Below are positions 21,201 through 35,400 of a stretch of DNA of 64,000 nt, one piece after another. Each line of letters opens with the position of its first letter. Position 1 is the stretch's first letter. The stretch lies in NCBI RefSeq assembly GCF_047511655.1, contig NC_133394.1, positions 60,792,501-60,856,500 of the forward strand, in the 5' to 3' direction. A program made the translations under genes and the position numbers. The notes beneath the pieces are model-generated. The model was not told where the DNA came from. It was given only the letters and a program-made list of their open reading frames with translations, and did no database searches. Source of the stretch: Castor canadensis. Its lineage: Eukaryota; Chordata; Mammalia; Rodentia; Castoridae.

Positions 21201-22967
21201 TGCTGTGTTCCACCTCGGAGACCATCTGAGGCTAGGGGTCACGAATCCACCCTGAAGTCAGTGGACATAATCGCTGAGCAGGTAAATCTCGTGCCCAGCA
21301 CCCTGTGAGACAGGTCTCCTTAAATCTCCTGGTGCTGTCTTTAATGCGCTTATCCCTCTTGGATGCCTGGGAATACGTTGCCCAGCTCAATTTTGACGGG
21401 AGAGAAACCTCCTTTTGAATGTGGCAGACTCCATATTACGGACACACATCACTGACCTCTTGACTCTGTGACAAATACATGCTTCCTTTTGGAAGCACCT
21501 TTCCAGGAAACAGTACACACAGGTCCCACAACCCTCACTCTTTAAGGCCGCTGCAATGAGGTTTTGCAGCTAAATATTTAGGTAAGCAATCGCTGTTGTA
21601 GCCCGATGAGAGGAAAGTTGTAAAAGAACGTCATGTCACCACGAAGGACTTCCCCTCATAGTTCTTCACTATCACCTGTTCCCTGAAGCATCAAGGCCCT
21701 ACATTCCTGAAAGGGAGAACGGTGCGGGGAAGCAGAATATGACAACCAAGTCTGCACCTATCTCAAACACTGCTTGTGCCACACTAATCAACACGTGTCC
21801 TTTAGGCAGTGTGCCCATCCTACACGTATTTTCACCCGAAGCCTTCAAGAGGTGAGGAGAGAAGAAAGAAGATAGGTTCTGAAAAGCGGCAGGATGTTCC
21901 TGTGTCAGGATGGAAAAAGATTTCCTTTTCCAGCATGCAAGCCTGAAGGTTGAATTGCATACAATTTGTAGGCCCGGTTTTGTTATGGGCAAAATTGCCG
22001 CAGTTATTCTCAACGTTTCTAAGTGTGAAAACTAAGATGCTTTGGCCCTTCCCGCAACCTGTACGGACTCCAGCTCCTTGAGGGTTCTGAGGGAGATCGG
22101 TTACCATTATCAAGTCTGATATCGTCCAAACTACACCTGGAGACTTAGAAGAGGCCTTTCCCTGTGTGTGACATTGGATGTCAGAGCCCAGGAAGTAAGT
22201 CAATGGGGGCAGAGAAAGGGTAGGTTTTGGCCACAGAAATAGGAGCTGAGGATACCAGGGAAATACAAAGAAACCCCCACACTTAACCTGCCTCCATGCA
22301 CGTCGCTTCGCAGTTCCCGAAGCTCAAGCCAGGGTCATGCAAAATTGAATGCATACGTTTCACATAACGCTCCTGTTTCTAGACTATCAAGCGAACAACA
22401 GCGGTTTAACGAGAAACACCCCTCAAGGAAAATGCGCCCAAAGTGAACACCCAGTGACGGACAGTGCCAGAAGTCCAGAGGGCGAATCCTGGCAGCCCCG
22501 GAGAAGAAAGCTACGAGGCCCTGAGGGTGAAGCTGAGGGGCAGAGTGCAGTATCAACTGAAGAAGGAGCTGTAAGTACATGGAGAAAGGAAGTTTTCGGT
22601 GTGGCCGAGCATGAACTAAACGAAGGATAGAAGGCCAAGGTGAAGTGGCACTGAGTAGAGACTCGGACCCCTGACATATCTCTTTCTACAGGACCTCCGT
22701 GATCAGCGTGTCAGAGTGTGCTCTTTCACCACATTTCAGGGAAAGCACAGCGTGGGGAAGACAGGGGTGGCCTGATCTTTGGAAACTTTACCCTAAGGAG
22801 ACTTGCAGATAGGTAGGAGCACACAAACTATGGATTGAAAGGCTCTGAGCATACGGAGAAGACAGCATGCATTTCCCTACGGCAAAGGGAAAAAAATATT
22901 CTCCTAGAAGGGATGTGGACCTTCTTGAGATGTGAGTGTTGAGTGCTACTCTGATTCTGGGTGCGTG
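18245..22967. repeat. Macrosatellite unit 3
   Basis: Half B starts at 20617. Candidate exons: A 18368-18535, B 20741-20908. The unit is one base short because of a G7 run near 20717. It shares with unit 1 at least six variants between about 20690 and 21440 (for example GGCGTGATCCGAGG, CCTCGTCAGAAG, GGTCATAAGTG, GCTGAGCAGG, CTCCATATTACGG), while outside that tract it follows the other units. Confidence 0.95.
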
Positions 22968-25900
22968 TGTTGGGATTCGGCCCACACCCCAGGTGCCCGC
23001 TGCATGCAGAACAGCTGCGTCATGATTTTCTTCACGGGAACGGAGGTATGATCTGAGACGGGTCATTTGAAGGAATGCTCTTCGGCGTACCTTTGGGTGA
23101 GGGTCCTGGCAGAGCGACTGGCTGGTCCAGCTCATCAAGGGACACCTCTTGTTCCCGGACAGGATCGCAGAAGTTGAGTGTGGATGCGGACCCTGGTGAG
23201 TCCCGTGCATCGGGCACGTCCACGTGGATCATTGGAGTGGCTCGTGGACTGCCTTCACCTAGGAGGAGGAAAATTGAAATACACATTCGGCCCGATGGGG
23301 AGCGGTGTGATCCATCCTAACTCCCTGTGCCTCGTGTGCAGAGGCTGCTGACAGCATGGTTCTCCCGGAGCTTCAGGAAGGCCAAAGGCCACGCCCCAGA
23401 TGGAGCCTCTGGAGAAGGACCTGGGGACGACCCGCTGAGAACAGGTGGGAAAAAGCAGGGATTCCACCAAGACAGAGAAAAGGCTACCTTCAATACTTGG
23501 ATGCCTGGATGGAGATCAAAGATCTCTCAGAGCACTGGACAAGGACGGCTGTGCCTGACTTCCAACTGGACGCTATCTGGGGCCCTCTGATATCTACCCT
23601 CCCGTCAGTGGACATAATCGCCTGGATGATTCTTGCGCAGCGCACGTTCCAGGACAGGTCTTTTTCAGGTACAGTGCTGCGTGCACTGATGTACTCCACC
23701 CTCGTGGGTGCCTGCAAATATTGTGGCTGGCCTATCTTCCAAAGCAAAAGGAATCCCTTTTGAATGTGGTACACGTCACACGATGGAGACAGATCCTCGA
23801 CCTCTGGATCCTGTGACAAATACATGCTTCCTCCTGGAATCTCTCCAGGGAAAATACACACGGCCCGTCAACCAGATTCCCTTGGCTTGCTGCCGTGAGG
23901 GGCTTCAGCGAAGTAGGTAAGTAAGGAATCGCCTTGGGGTACCAAGAAGGGTTACGTTTTCTTAAAATATATGTAGCAGCAAAGGGTCCTGAACTCACAT
24001 TTCTTCACTATCACCTCTGCCCCGAGTGTCAAGGCCCCACGGATCTGAAGGCAACTGGCGTGGAGGCAAGCGGACTACGAAAATGAAAATCTGCAAATAA
24101 CTCACACAGGCTCGTGCCACACTTTAAAGCAGGTCCTAAACGCAAGGTGCCCTTCCTACATGGATTTCCACCATCAGCCATCCAAAAGGTGAGGAAAGAA
24201 GAAAGCAGACAGCTTCTCAACACCTTGAAGAGGTCACTCGGTCAGCATGGAAAATGGTTGCATTTTCCACCATGTAAACTGAGGTGCAATTGCGTACAGT
24301 CCTGTGGACCTGATTCTGTGACGGGTCAAATTGCGGCAGGTATTCCCAATGTTTCTCAGGGTGAAAATTAAGAAGCTCTTAAGCTCCGACCAGGTGTACG
24401 CGCTGGGACGCAAGAGGATCCTGGTTGAGGATAGCTAACGTCACGTGGGGCAATCTGTAAACCACACGTGGAGACTTATCTGATCCTTTTCCGATACACG
24501 TGAATGACAGGAGAGGCCAGGGCCTCCCTGGGACCAGGCGCGGTGTACGCTTTTGCCTCGGAAGGATGAGGTGAGGAGACCGCGAAATGCACAGATACAC
24601 AGCATTAAAATGCCTCATTCAATGTGGGTTCGCGTTGCCAAAGTCCAAAGCAGGGTGATTACAAATCAAAGACATGCTTTTAACTTAACGCTTAGGGATG
24701 AAGACTGTCAACTTAACAAGAGCAGTTCACTTAGAAACGCCCCTCAAGAGCCAACAATTCAAAATTAACAGCAGAGGTCGGACAGAGAGAGAACTGCACA
24801 GGGAGCAATCCTGGCACGGGAGAGGAAACAATGGCAAGATTAAAGCTACAAGTCCGGGAGGGAGGGTGAACATGCCTTGCAGCGTGCAGGCTCAATTCCA
24901 GAAGGAGGTGTGAAATGGAGGGAGAAAGAAAGCTTCCGGTGGCGCCGGGTATGAACTGAAAGAAGGTTCGCAGGTCAAGCTTACTTTGGAATGAGAATAG
25001 ATTACATCCCATGCCACACCTCTTCAGTCAAGACCCACGTGGTAAATGCGTCTCAGTCATGCATACGTGTCATCCCTTCCTGCTCCGTCCCTAGATTCCC
25101 AGGGGATGCCACAATGGAGAAGAGTGGGGAGAGGTGAAATTAGGAAACCTTACCCTACGGTGACATGCAGACAGATAGACTGGTGTACACAAAACGACAT
25201 AGTGATGGACACTGGGCATACAAAGAAGACAACACCTACTTTCCTAGAGGAGTTCAAACAAAGAAAACAGATTCCCCTAGAACGGTTTTGAGCCTTCTCA
25301 AGGCATAAGAGTTTGATTCTTAGCCTGATTCTGGGAGAGGGCTGGGATTCGGCCTAGGCCACAAATGCCTGCTGCATGCAGAGTAGCTGTGTGATGATTT
25401 TCCTGGTAGGAATAGAGGCGTGATCTGAGGCGGGTGTTTGGGGGGGGCATGTTGTAGTGCTTGCCTGCGGGTGGAAGTCCTGGCGGAGTAATCGAAAGGT
25501 CCGGCTCATCGAGGGACCCCTTCGGATCCTGGCTGCAATCGAGGAGACTGGGGGCGCATACGGTCTCCACTGCGTCCCTTGAATCGGTCACGATCACGTG
25601 GGTCATCTCGTTGACACGCGCACTCTCTTCACCTAAGTGGAGAAAAATTTAAATATTAGACTCAGCCTGATGGTGAGGGATGTGATCAATCCTAAGTTCC
25701 TCTGCCTGGGTGCACAGGCTGGTGTCAGCGTGGTTCTCTTCCAAGGGCCGGAGGTCCAAAGGCCATTTCCCAGGATTGAGCCTCGCCAGAAGTTCCTGGG
25801 GAGGACTGGCTGGGAAAGGGACGAGAAATCAGGCAGTCAGTAAACACAGAGAGGAAAATCATAAACATTTCAACACCTGGACGGAAACCCGAGGGTCCTA

Positions 25901-27691
25901 AGTGCATTGGACGAGGATGGCTTTTGCTGTGTTCCACCTCGGAGACCATCTGAGGCCAGGGGTCACGAATCCACCCTGAAGTCAGTGGACATAATCGCTG
26001 AGCGGGTAAATCTCGTGCCCAGCACCCTGTGAGACAGGTCTCCTTAAATCTCCTGGTGCTGTCTTTAATGCGCTTATCCCTCTTGGATGCCTGGGAATAC
26101 GTTGCCCAGCTCAATTTTGACGGGAGAGAAACCTCCTTTTGAATGTGGCAGACTCCGTATTACGGACACACATCCCTGACCTCTTGACTCTGTGACAAAT
26201 ACATGCTTCCTTTTGGAAGCACCTTTCCAGGAAACAGTACACACAGGTCCCACAACCCTCACTCTTTAAGGCCGCTACAATGAGGTTTTGCAGCTAAATA
26301 TTTAGGTAAGCAATCGCTGTTGTAGCCCGATGAGAGGAAAGTTGTAAAAGAACGTCATGTCACCACCAAGGACTTCCCCTCATAGTTCTTCACTATCACC
26401 TGTTCCCTGAAGCATCAAGGCCCTACATTCCTGAAAGGGAGAACGGTGCGGGGAAGCAGAATATGACAACCAAGTCTGCACCTATCTCAAACACTGCTTG
26501 TGCCACACTAATCAACACGTGTCCTTTAGGCAGTGTGCCCATCCTACACGTATTTTCACCCGAAGCCTTCAAGAGGTGAGGAGAGAAGAAAGAAGATAGG
26601 TTCTGAAAAGCGGCAGGATGTTCCTGTGTCAGGATGGAAAAAGATTTCCTTTTCCAGCATGCAAGCCTGAAGGTTGAATTGCATACAATTTGTAGGCCCG
26701 GTTTTGTTATGGGCAAAATTGCAGCAGTTATTCTCAACGTTTCTAATTGTGAAAACTAAGATGCTTTGGCCCTTCCCGCAACCTGTACGGACTCCAGCTC
26801 CTTGAGGGTTCTGAGGGAGATCGGTTACCATTATCAAGTCTGATATCGTCCAAACTACACCTGGAGACTTAGAAGAGGCCTTTCCCTGTGTGTGACATTG
26901 GATGTCAGAGCCCAGGAAGTAAGTCAATGGGGGCAGAGAAAGGGTAGGTTTTGGCCACAGAAATAGGAGCTGAGGATACCAGGGAAATACAAAGAAACCC
27001 CCACACTTAACCTGCCTCCATGCACGTCGCTTCGCAGTTCCCGAAGCTCAAGCCAGGGTCATGCAAAATTGAATGCATACGTTTCACATAACGCTCCTGT
27101 TTCTAGACTATCAAGCGAACAACAGCGGTTTAACGAGAAACACCCCTCAAGGCCAATGCGCCCAAAGTGAACACCCAGTGACGGACAGTGCCAGAAGTCC
27201 AGAGGGCGAATCCTGGCAGCCCCGGAGAAGAAAGCTACGAGGCCCTGAGGGTGAAGCTGAGGGGCAGAGTGCAGTATCAACTGAAGAAGGAGCTGTAAGT
27301 ACATGGAGAAAGGAAGTTTTCGGTGTGGCCGAGCATGAACTAAACGAAGGATAGAAGGCCAAGGTGAAGTGGCACTGAGTAGAGACTTGGACCCCTGACA
27401 TATCTCTTTCTACAGGACCTCCGTGATCAGCGTGTCAGAGTGTGCTCTTTCACCACATTTCAGGGAAAGCACAGCGTGGGGAAGACAGGGGTGGCCTGAT
27501 CTTTGGAAACTTTACCCTAAGGAGACTTGCAGATAGGTAGGAGCACACAAAGTATGGATTGAAAGGCTCTGAGCATACGGAGAAGACAGCATGCATTTCC
27601 CTACGGCAAAGGGAAAAAAATATTCTCCTAGAAGGGATGTGGACCTTCTTGAGATGTGAGTGTTGAGTGCTACTCTGATTCTGGGTGCGTG
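22968..27691. repeat. Macrosatellite unit 4
   Basis: Half B starts at 25340. Candidate exons: A 23091-23258, B 25465-25632. The B exon has a Pro to Leu change near its end (GGTGGAAGTCC near 25479). Several private substitutions occur (TTGTGGCTGG near 23723, GGGCCTCCCTGG near 24522, GGGAAAGGGACG near 25813, CTAATTGTG near 26744). From this unit to unit 6 the half-A segment reads TTCCAACTGG instead of TTCCACCTGG. Confidence 0.95.
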
Positions 27692-30600
27692 TGTTGGGAT
27701 TCGGCCCACACCCCAGGTGCCCGCTGCATGCAGAACAGCTGCGTCATGATTTTCTTCACGGGAACGGAGGTATGATCTGAGACGGGTCATTTGAAGGAAT
27801 GCTCTTCGGCGTACCTTTGGGTGAGGGTCCTGGCAGAGCGACTGGCTGGTCCAGCTCATCAAGGGACACCTCTTGTTCCCGGACAGGATCGCAGAAGTTG
27901 AGTGTGGATGCGGACCCTGGTGAGTCCCGTGCATCGGGCACGTCCACGTGGATCATTGGAGTGGCTCGTGGACTGCCTTCACCTAGGAGGAGGAAAATTG
28001 AAATACACATTCGGCCCGATGGGGAGCGGTGTGATCCATCCTAACTCCCTGTGCCTCGTGTGCAGAGGCTGCTGACAGCATGGTTCTCCCGGAGCTTCAG
28101 GAAGGCCAAAGGCCACGCCCCAGATGGAGCCTCTGGAGAAGGACCTGGGGACGACCCGCTGAGAACAGGTGGGAAAAAGCAGGGATTCCACCAAGACAGA
28201 GAAAAGGCTACCTTCAATACTTGGATGCCTGGATGGAGATCAAAGTTCTCTCAGAGCACTGGACAAGGACGGCTGTGCCTGACTTCCAACTGGACGCTAT
28301 CTGGGGCCCTCTGATATCTACCCTCCCGTCAGTGGACATAATCGCCTGGATGATTCTTGCGCAGCGCACGTTCCAGGACAGGTCTTTTTCAGGTACAGTG
28401 CTGCATGCACTGATGTACTCCACCCTCGTGGGTGCCTGCAAATATTGCGGCTGGCCTATCTTCCAAAGCAAAAGGAATCCCTTTTGAATGTGGTACACGT
28501 CACACGATGGAGACAGATCCTCGACCTCTGGATCCTGTGACAAATACATGCTTCCTCCTGGAATCTCTCCAGGGAAAATACACACGGCCCGTCAACCAGA
28601 TTCCCTTGGCTTGCTGCCGTGAGGGGCTTCAGCTAAGTAGGTAAGTAAGGAATCGCCTTGGGGTACCAAGAAGGGTTACGTTTTCTTAAAATATATGTAG
28701 CAGCAAAGGGTCCTGAACTCACATTTCTTCACTATCACCTCTGCCCCGAGTGTCAAGGCCCCACGGATCTGAAGGCAACTGGCGTGGAGGCAAGCGGACT
28801 ACGAAAATGAAAATCTGCAAATAACTCACACAGGCTCGTGCCACACTTTAAAGCAGGTCCTAAACGCAAGGTGCCCTTCCTACATGGATTTCCACCATCA
28901 GCCATCCAAAAGGTGAGGAAAGAAGAAAGCAGACAGCTTCTCAACACCTTGAAGAGGTCACTTGGTCAGCATGGAAAATGGTTGCATTTTCCACCATGTA
29001 AACTGAGGTGCAATTGCGTACAGTCCTGTGGACCTGATTCTGTGACGGGTCAAAATGCGGCAGGTATTCCCAATGTTTCTCAGGGTGAAAATTAAGAAGC
29101 TCTTAAGCTCCGACCAGGTGTACGCGCTGGGACGCAAGAGGATCCTGGTTGAGGATAGCTAACGTCACGTGGGGCAATCTGTAAACCACACGTGGAGACT
29201 TATCTGATCCTTTTCCGATACACGTGAATGACAGGAGAGGCCAGGGCGTCCCTGGGACCAGGCGCGGTGTACGCTTTTGCCTCGGAAGGATGAGGTGAGG
29301 AGACCGCGAAATGCACAGATACACAGCATTAAAATGCCTCATTCAATGTGGGTTCGCGTTGCCAAAGTCCAAAGCAGGGTGATTACAAATCAAAGACATG
29401 CTTTTAACTTAACGCTTAGGGATGAAGACTGTCAACTTAACAAGAGCAGTTCACTTAGAAACGCCCCTCAAGAGCCAACAATTCAAAATTAACAGCAGAG
29501 GTCGGACAGAGAGAGAACTGCACAGGGAGCAATCCTGGCACGGGAGAGGAAACAATGGCAAGATCAAAGCTACAAGTCCGGGAGGGAGGGTGAACATGCC
29601 TTGCAGCGTGCAGGCTCAATTCCAGAAGGAGGTGTGAAATGGAGGGAGAAAGAAAGCTTCCGGTGGCGCCGGGTATGAACTGAAAGAAGGTTCGCAGGTC
29701 AAGCTTACTTTGGAATGAGAATAGATTACATCCCATGTCACACCTCTTCAGTCAAGACCCACGTGGTAAATGCGTCTCAGTCATGCATACGTGTCATCCC
29801 TTCCTGCTCCGTCCCTAGATTCCCAGGGGATGCCACAATGGAGAAGAGTGGGGAGAGGTGAAATTAGGAAACCTTACCCTACGGTGACATGCAGACAGAT
29901 AGACTGGTGTACACAAAACGACATAGTGATGGACACTGGGCATACAAAGAAGACAACACCTACTTTCCTAGAGGAGTTCAAACAAAGAAAACAGATTCCC
30001 CTAGAACGGTTTTGAGCCTTCTCAAGGCATAAGAGTTTGATTCTTAGCCTGATTCTGGGAGAGGGCTGGGATTCGGCCTAGGCCACAAATGCCTGCTGCA
30101 TGCAGAGTAGCTGTGTCATGATTTTCCTGGTAGGAATAGAGGCGTGATCTGAGGCGGGTGTTTGGGGGGGGCATGTTGTAGTGCTTGCCTGCGGGTGGAG
30201 GTCCTGGCGGAGTAATCGAAAGGTCCGGCTCATCGAGGGACCCCTTCGGATCCTGGCTGCAATCGAGGAGACTGGGGGCGCATACGGTCTCCACTGCGTC
30301 CCTTGAATCGGTCACGATCACGTGGGTCATCTCGTTGACACGCGCACTCTCTTCACCTAAGTGGAGAAAAATTTAAATATTAGACTCAGCCTGATGGTGA
30401 GGGATGTGATCAATCCTAAGTTCCTCTGCCTGGGTGCACAGGCTGGTGTCAGCGTGGTTCTCTTCCAAGGGCCGGAGGTCCAAAGGCCATTTCCCAGGAT
30501 TGAGCCTCGCCAGAAGTTCCTGGGGAGGACTGGCTGGGACAGGGACGAGAAATCAGGCAGTCAGTAAACACAGAGAGGAAAATCATAAACATTTCAACAC

Positions 30601-32415
30601 CTGGACGGAAACCCGAGGGTCCTAAGTGCATTGGACGAGGATGGCTTTTGCTGTGTTCCACCTCAGAGACCATCTGAGGCCAGGGGTCACGAATCCACCC
30701 TGAAGTCAGTGGACATAATCGCTGAGCGGGTAAATCTCGTGCCCAGCACCCTGTGAGACAGGTCTCCTTAAATCTCCTGGTGCTGTCTTTAATGCGCTTA
30801 TCCCTCTTGGATGCCTGGGAATACGTTGCCCAGCTCAATTTTGACGGGAGAGAAACCTCCTTTTGAATGTGGCAGACTCCGTATTACGGACACACATCCC
30901 TGACCTCTTGACTCTGTGACAAATACATGCTTCCTTTTGGAAGCACCTTTCCAGGAAACAGTACACACAGGTCCCACAACCCTCACTCTTTAAGGCCGCT
31001 GCAATGAGGTTTTGCAGCTAAATATTTAGGTAAGCAATCGCTGTTGTAGCCCGATGAGAGGAAAGTTGTAAAAGAACGTCATGTCACCACGAAGGACTTC
31101 CCCTCATAGTTCTTCACTATCACCTGTTCCCTGAAGCATCAAGGCCCTACATTCCTGAAAGGGAGAACGGTGCGGGGAAGCAGAATATGACAACCAAGTC
31201 TGCACCTATCTCAAACACTGCTTGTGCCACACTAATCAACACGTGTCCTTTAGGCAGTGTGCCCATCCTACACGTATTTTCACCCGAAGCCTTCAAGAGG
31301 TGAGGAGAGAAGAAAGAAGATAGGTTCTGAAAAGCGGCAGGATGTTCCTGTGTCAGGATGGAAAAAGATTTCCTTTTCCAGCATGCAGGCCTGAAGGTTG
31401 AATTGCATACAATTTGTAGGCCCGGTTTTGTTATGGGCAAAATTGCCGCAGTTATTCTCAACGTTTCTAAGTGTGAAAACTAAGATGCTTTGGCCCTTCC
31501 CGCAACCTGTACGGACTCCAGCTCCTTGAGGGTTCTGAGGGAGATCGGTTACCATTATCAAGTCTGATATCGTCCAAACTACACCTGGAGACTTAGAAGA
31601 GGCCTTTCCCTGTGTGTGACATTGGATGTCAGAGCCCAGGAAGTAAGTCAATGGGGGCAGAGAAAGGGTAGGTTTTGGCCACAGAAATAGGAGCTGAGGA
31701 TACCAGGGAAATACAAAGAAACCCCCACACTTAACCTGCCTCCATGCACGTCGCTTCGCAGTTCCCGAAGCTCAAGCCAGGGTCATGCAAAATTGAATGC
31801 ATACGTTTCACATAACGCTCCTGTTTCTAGACTATCAAGCGAACAACAGCGGTTTAACGAGAAACACCCCTCAAGGCCAATGCGCCCAAAGTGAACACCC
31901 AGTGACGGACAGTGCCAGAAGTCCAGAGGGCGAATCCTGGCAGCCCCGGAGAAGAAAGCTACGAGGCCCTGAGGGTGAAGCTGAGGGGCAGAGTGCAGTA
32001 TCAACTGAAGAAGGAGCTGTAAGTACATGGAGAAAGGAAGTTTTCGGTGTGGCCGAGCATGAACTAAACGAAGGATAGAAGGCCAAGGTGAAGTGGCACT
32101 GAGTAGAGACTTGGACCCCTGACATATCTCTTTCTACAGGACCTCCGTGATCAGCGTGTCAGAGTGTGCTCTTTCACCACATTTCAGGGAAAGCACAGCG
32201 TGGGGAAGACAGGGGTGGCCTGATCTTTGGAAACTTTACCCTAAGGAGACTTGCAGATAGGTAGGAGCACACAAAGTATGGATTGAAAGGCTCTGAGCAT
32301 ACGGAGAAGACAGCATGCATTTCCCTACGGCAAAGGGAAAAAAATATTCTCCTAGAAGGGATGTGGACCTTCTTGAGATGTGAGTGTTGAGTGCTACTCT
32401 GATTCTGGGTGCGTG
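27692..32415. repeat. Macrosatellite unit 5
   Basis: Half B starts at 30064. Candidate exons: A 27815-27982, B 30189-30356. It shares with unit 6 the changes CAAAGTTCTC near 28242 and CTGCATGCACTG near 28400, which mark a recent common origin of units 5 and 6. Confidence 0.95.
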
Positions 32416-35400
32416 TGTTGGGATTCGGCCCACACCCCAGGTGCCCGCTGCATGCAGAACAGCTGCGTCATGATTTTCTTCACGGGAATGGAGGTATGAT
32501 CTGAGACGGGTCATTTGAAGGAATGCTCTTTGGCGTACCTTTGGGTGAGGGTCCTGGCAGAGCGACTGGCTGGTCCAGCTCATCAAGGGACACCTCTTGT
32601 TCCCGGACAGGATCGCAGAAGTTGAGTGTGGATGCGGACCCTGGTGAGTCCCGTGCATCGGGCACGTCCACGTGGATCATTGGAGTGGCTCGTGGACTGC
32701 CTTCACCTAGGAGGAGGAAAATTGAAATACACATTCGGCCCGATGGGGAGCGGTGTGATCCATCCTAACTCCCTGTGCCTCGTGTGCAGAGGCTGCTGAC
32801 AGCATGGTTCTCCCGGAGCTTCAGGAAGGCCAAAGGCCACGCCCCAGATGGAGCCTCTGGAGAAGGACCTGGGGACGACCCGCTGAGAACAGGTGGGAAA
32901 AAGCAGGGATTCCACCAAGACAGAGAAAAGGCTACCTTCAATACTTGGATGCCTGGATGGAGATCAAAGTTCTCTCAGAGCACTGGACAAGGACGGCTGT
33001 GCCTGACTTCCAACTGGACGCTATCTGGGGCCCTCTGATATCTACCCTCCCGTCAGTGGACATAATCGCCTGGATGATTCTTGCGCAGCGCACGTTCCAG
33101 GACAGGTCTTTTTCAGGTACAGTGCTGCATGCACTGATGTACTCCACCCTTGTGGGTGCCTGCAAATATTGCGGCTGGCCTATCTTCCAAAGCAAAAGGA
33201 ATCCCTTTTGAATGTGGTACACGTCACACGATGGAGACAGATCCTCGACCTCTGGATCCTGTGACAAATACATGCTTCCTCCTGGAATCTCTCCAGGGAA
33301 AATACACACGGCCCGTCAACCAGATTCCCTTGGCTTGCTGCCGTGAGGGGCTTCAGCTAAGTAGGTAAGTAAGGAATCGCCTTGGGGTACCAAGAAGGGT
33401 TACGTTTTCTTAAAATATATGTAGCAGCAAAGGGTCCTGAACTCACATTTCTTCACTATCACCTCTGCCCCGAGTGTCAAGGCCCCACGGATCTGAAGGC
33501 AACTGGCGTGGAGGCAAGCGGACTACGAAAATGAAAATCTGCAAATAACTCACACAGGCTCGTGCCACACTTTAAAGCAGGTCCTAAACGCAAGGTGCCC
33601 TTCCTACATGGATTTCCACCATCAGCCATCCAAAAGGTGAGGAAAGAAGAAAGCAGACAGCTTCTCAACACCTTGAAGAGGTCACTCGGTCAGCATGGAA
33701 AATGGTTGCATTTTCCACCATGTAAACTGAGGTGCAATTGCGTACAGTCCTGTGGACCTGATTCTGTGACGGGTCAAAATGCGGCAGGTATTCCCAATGT
33801 TTCTCAGGGTGAAAATTAAGAAGCTCTTAAGCTCCGACCAGGTGTACGCGCTGGGACGCAAGAGGATCCTGGTTGAGGATAGCTAACGTCACGTGGGGCA
33901 ATCTGTAAACCACACGTGGAGACTTATCTGATCCTTTTCCGATACACGTGAATGACAGGAGAGGCCAGGGCGTCCCTGGGACCAGGCGCGGTGTACGCTT
34001 TTGCCTCGGAAGGATGAGGTGAGGAGACCGCGAAATGCACAGATACACAGCATTAAAATGCCTCATTCAATGTGGGTTCGCGTTGCCAAAGTCCAAAGCA
34101 GGGTGATTACAAATCAAAGACATGCTTTTAACTTAACGCTTAGGGATGAAGACTGTCAACTTAACAAGAGCAGTTCACTTAGAAACGCCCCTCAAGAGCC
34201 AACAATTCAAAATTAACAGCAGAGGTCGGACAGAGAGAGAACTGCACAGGGAGCAATCCTGGCACGGGAGAGGAAACAATGGCAAGATCAAAGCTACAAG
34301 TCCGGGAGGGAGGGTGAACATGCCTTGCAGCGTGCAGGCTCAATTCCAGAAGGAGGTGTGAAATGGAGGGAGAAAGAAAGCTTCCGGTGGCGCCGGGTAT
34401 GAACTGAAAGAAGGTTCGCAGGTCAAGCTTACTTTGGAATGAGAATAGATTACATCCCATGCCACACCTCTTCAGTCAAGACCCACGTGGTAAATGCGTC
34501 TCAGTCATGCATACGTGTCATCCCTTCCTGCTCCGTCCCTAGATTCCCAGGGGATGCCACAATGGAGAAGAGTGGGGAGAGGTGAAATTAGGAAACCTTA
34601 CCCTACGGTGACATGCAGACAGATAGACTGGTGTACACAAAACGACATAGTGATGGACACTGGGCATACAAAGAAGACAACACCTACTTTCCTAGAGGAG
34701 TTCAAACAAAGAAAACAGATTCCCCTAGAACGATTTTGAGCCTTCTCAAGGCATAAGAGTTTGATTCTTAGCCTGATTCTGGGAGAGGGCTGGGATTCGG
34801 CCTAGGCCACAAATGCCTGCTGCATGCAGAGTAGCTGTGTCATGATTTTCCTGGTAGGAATAGAGGCGTGATCTGAGGCGGGTGTTTGGGGGGGGCATGT
34901 TGTAGTGCTTGCCTGCGGGTGGAGGTCCTGGCGGAGTAATCGAAAGGTCCGGCTCATCGAGGGACCCCTTCGGATCCTGGCTGCAATCGAGGAGACTGGG
35001 GGCGCATACGGTCTCCACTGCGTCCCTTGAATCGGTCACGATCACGTGGGTCATCTCGTTGACACGCGCACTCTCTTCACCTAAGTGGAGAAAAATTTAA
35101 ATATTAGACTCAGCCTGATGGTGAGGGATGTGATCAATCCTAAGTTCCTCTGCCTGGGTGCACAGGCTGGTGTCAGCGTGGTTCTCTTCCAAGGGCCGGA
35201 GGTCCAAAGGCCATTTCCCAGGATTGAGCCTCGCCAGAAGTTCCTGGGGAGGACTGGCTGGGACAGGGACGAGAAATCAGGCAGTCAGTAAACACAGAGA
35301 GGAAAATCATAAACATTTCAACACCTGGACGGAAACCCGAGGGTCCTAAGTGCATTGGACGAGGATGGCTTTTGCTGTGTTCCACCTCGGAGACCATCTG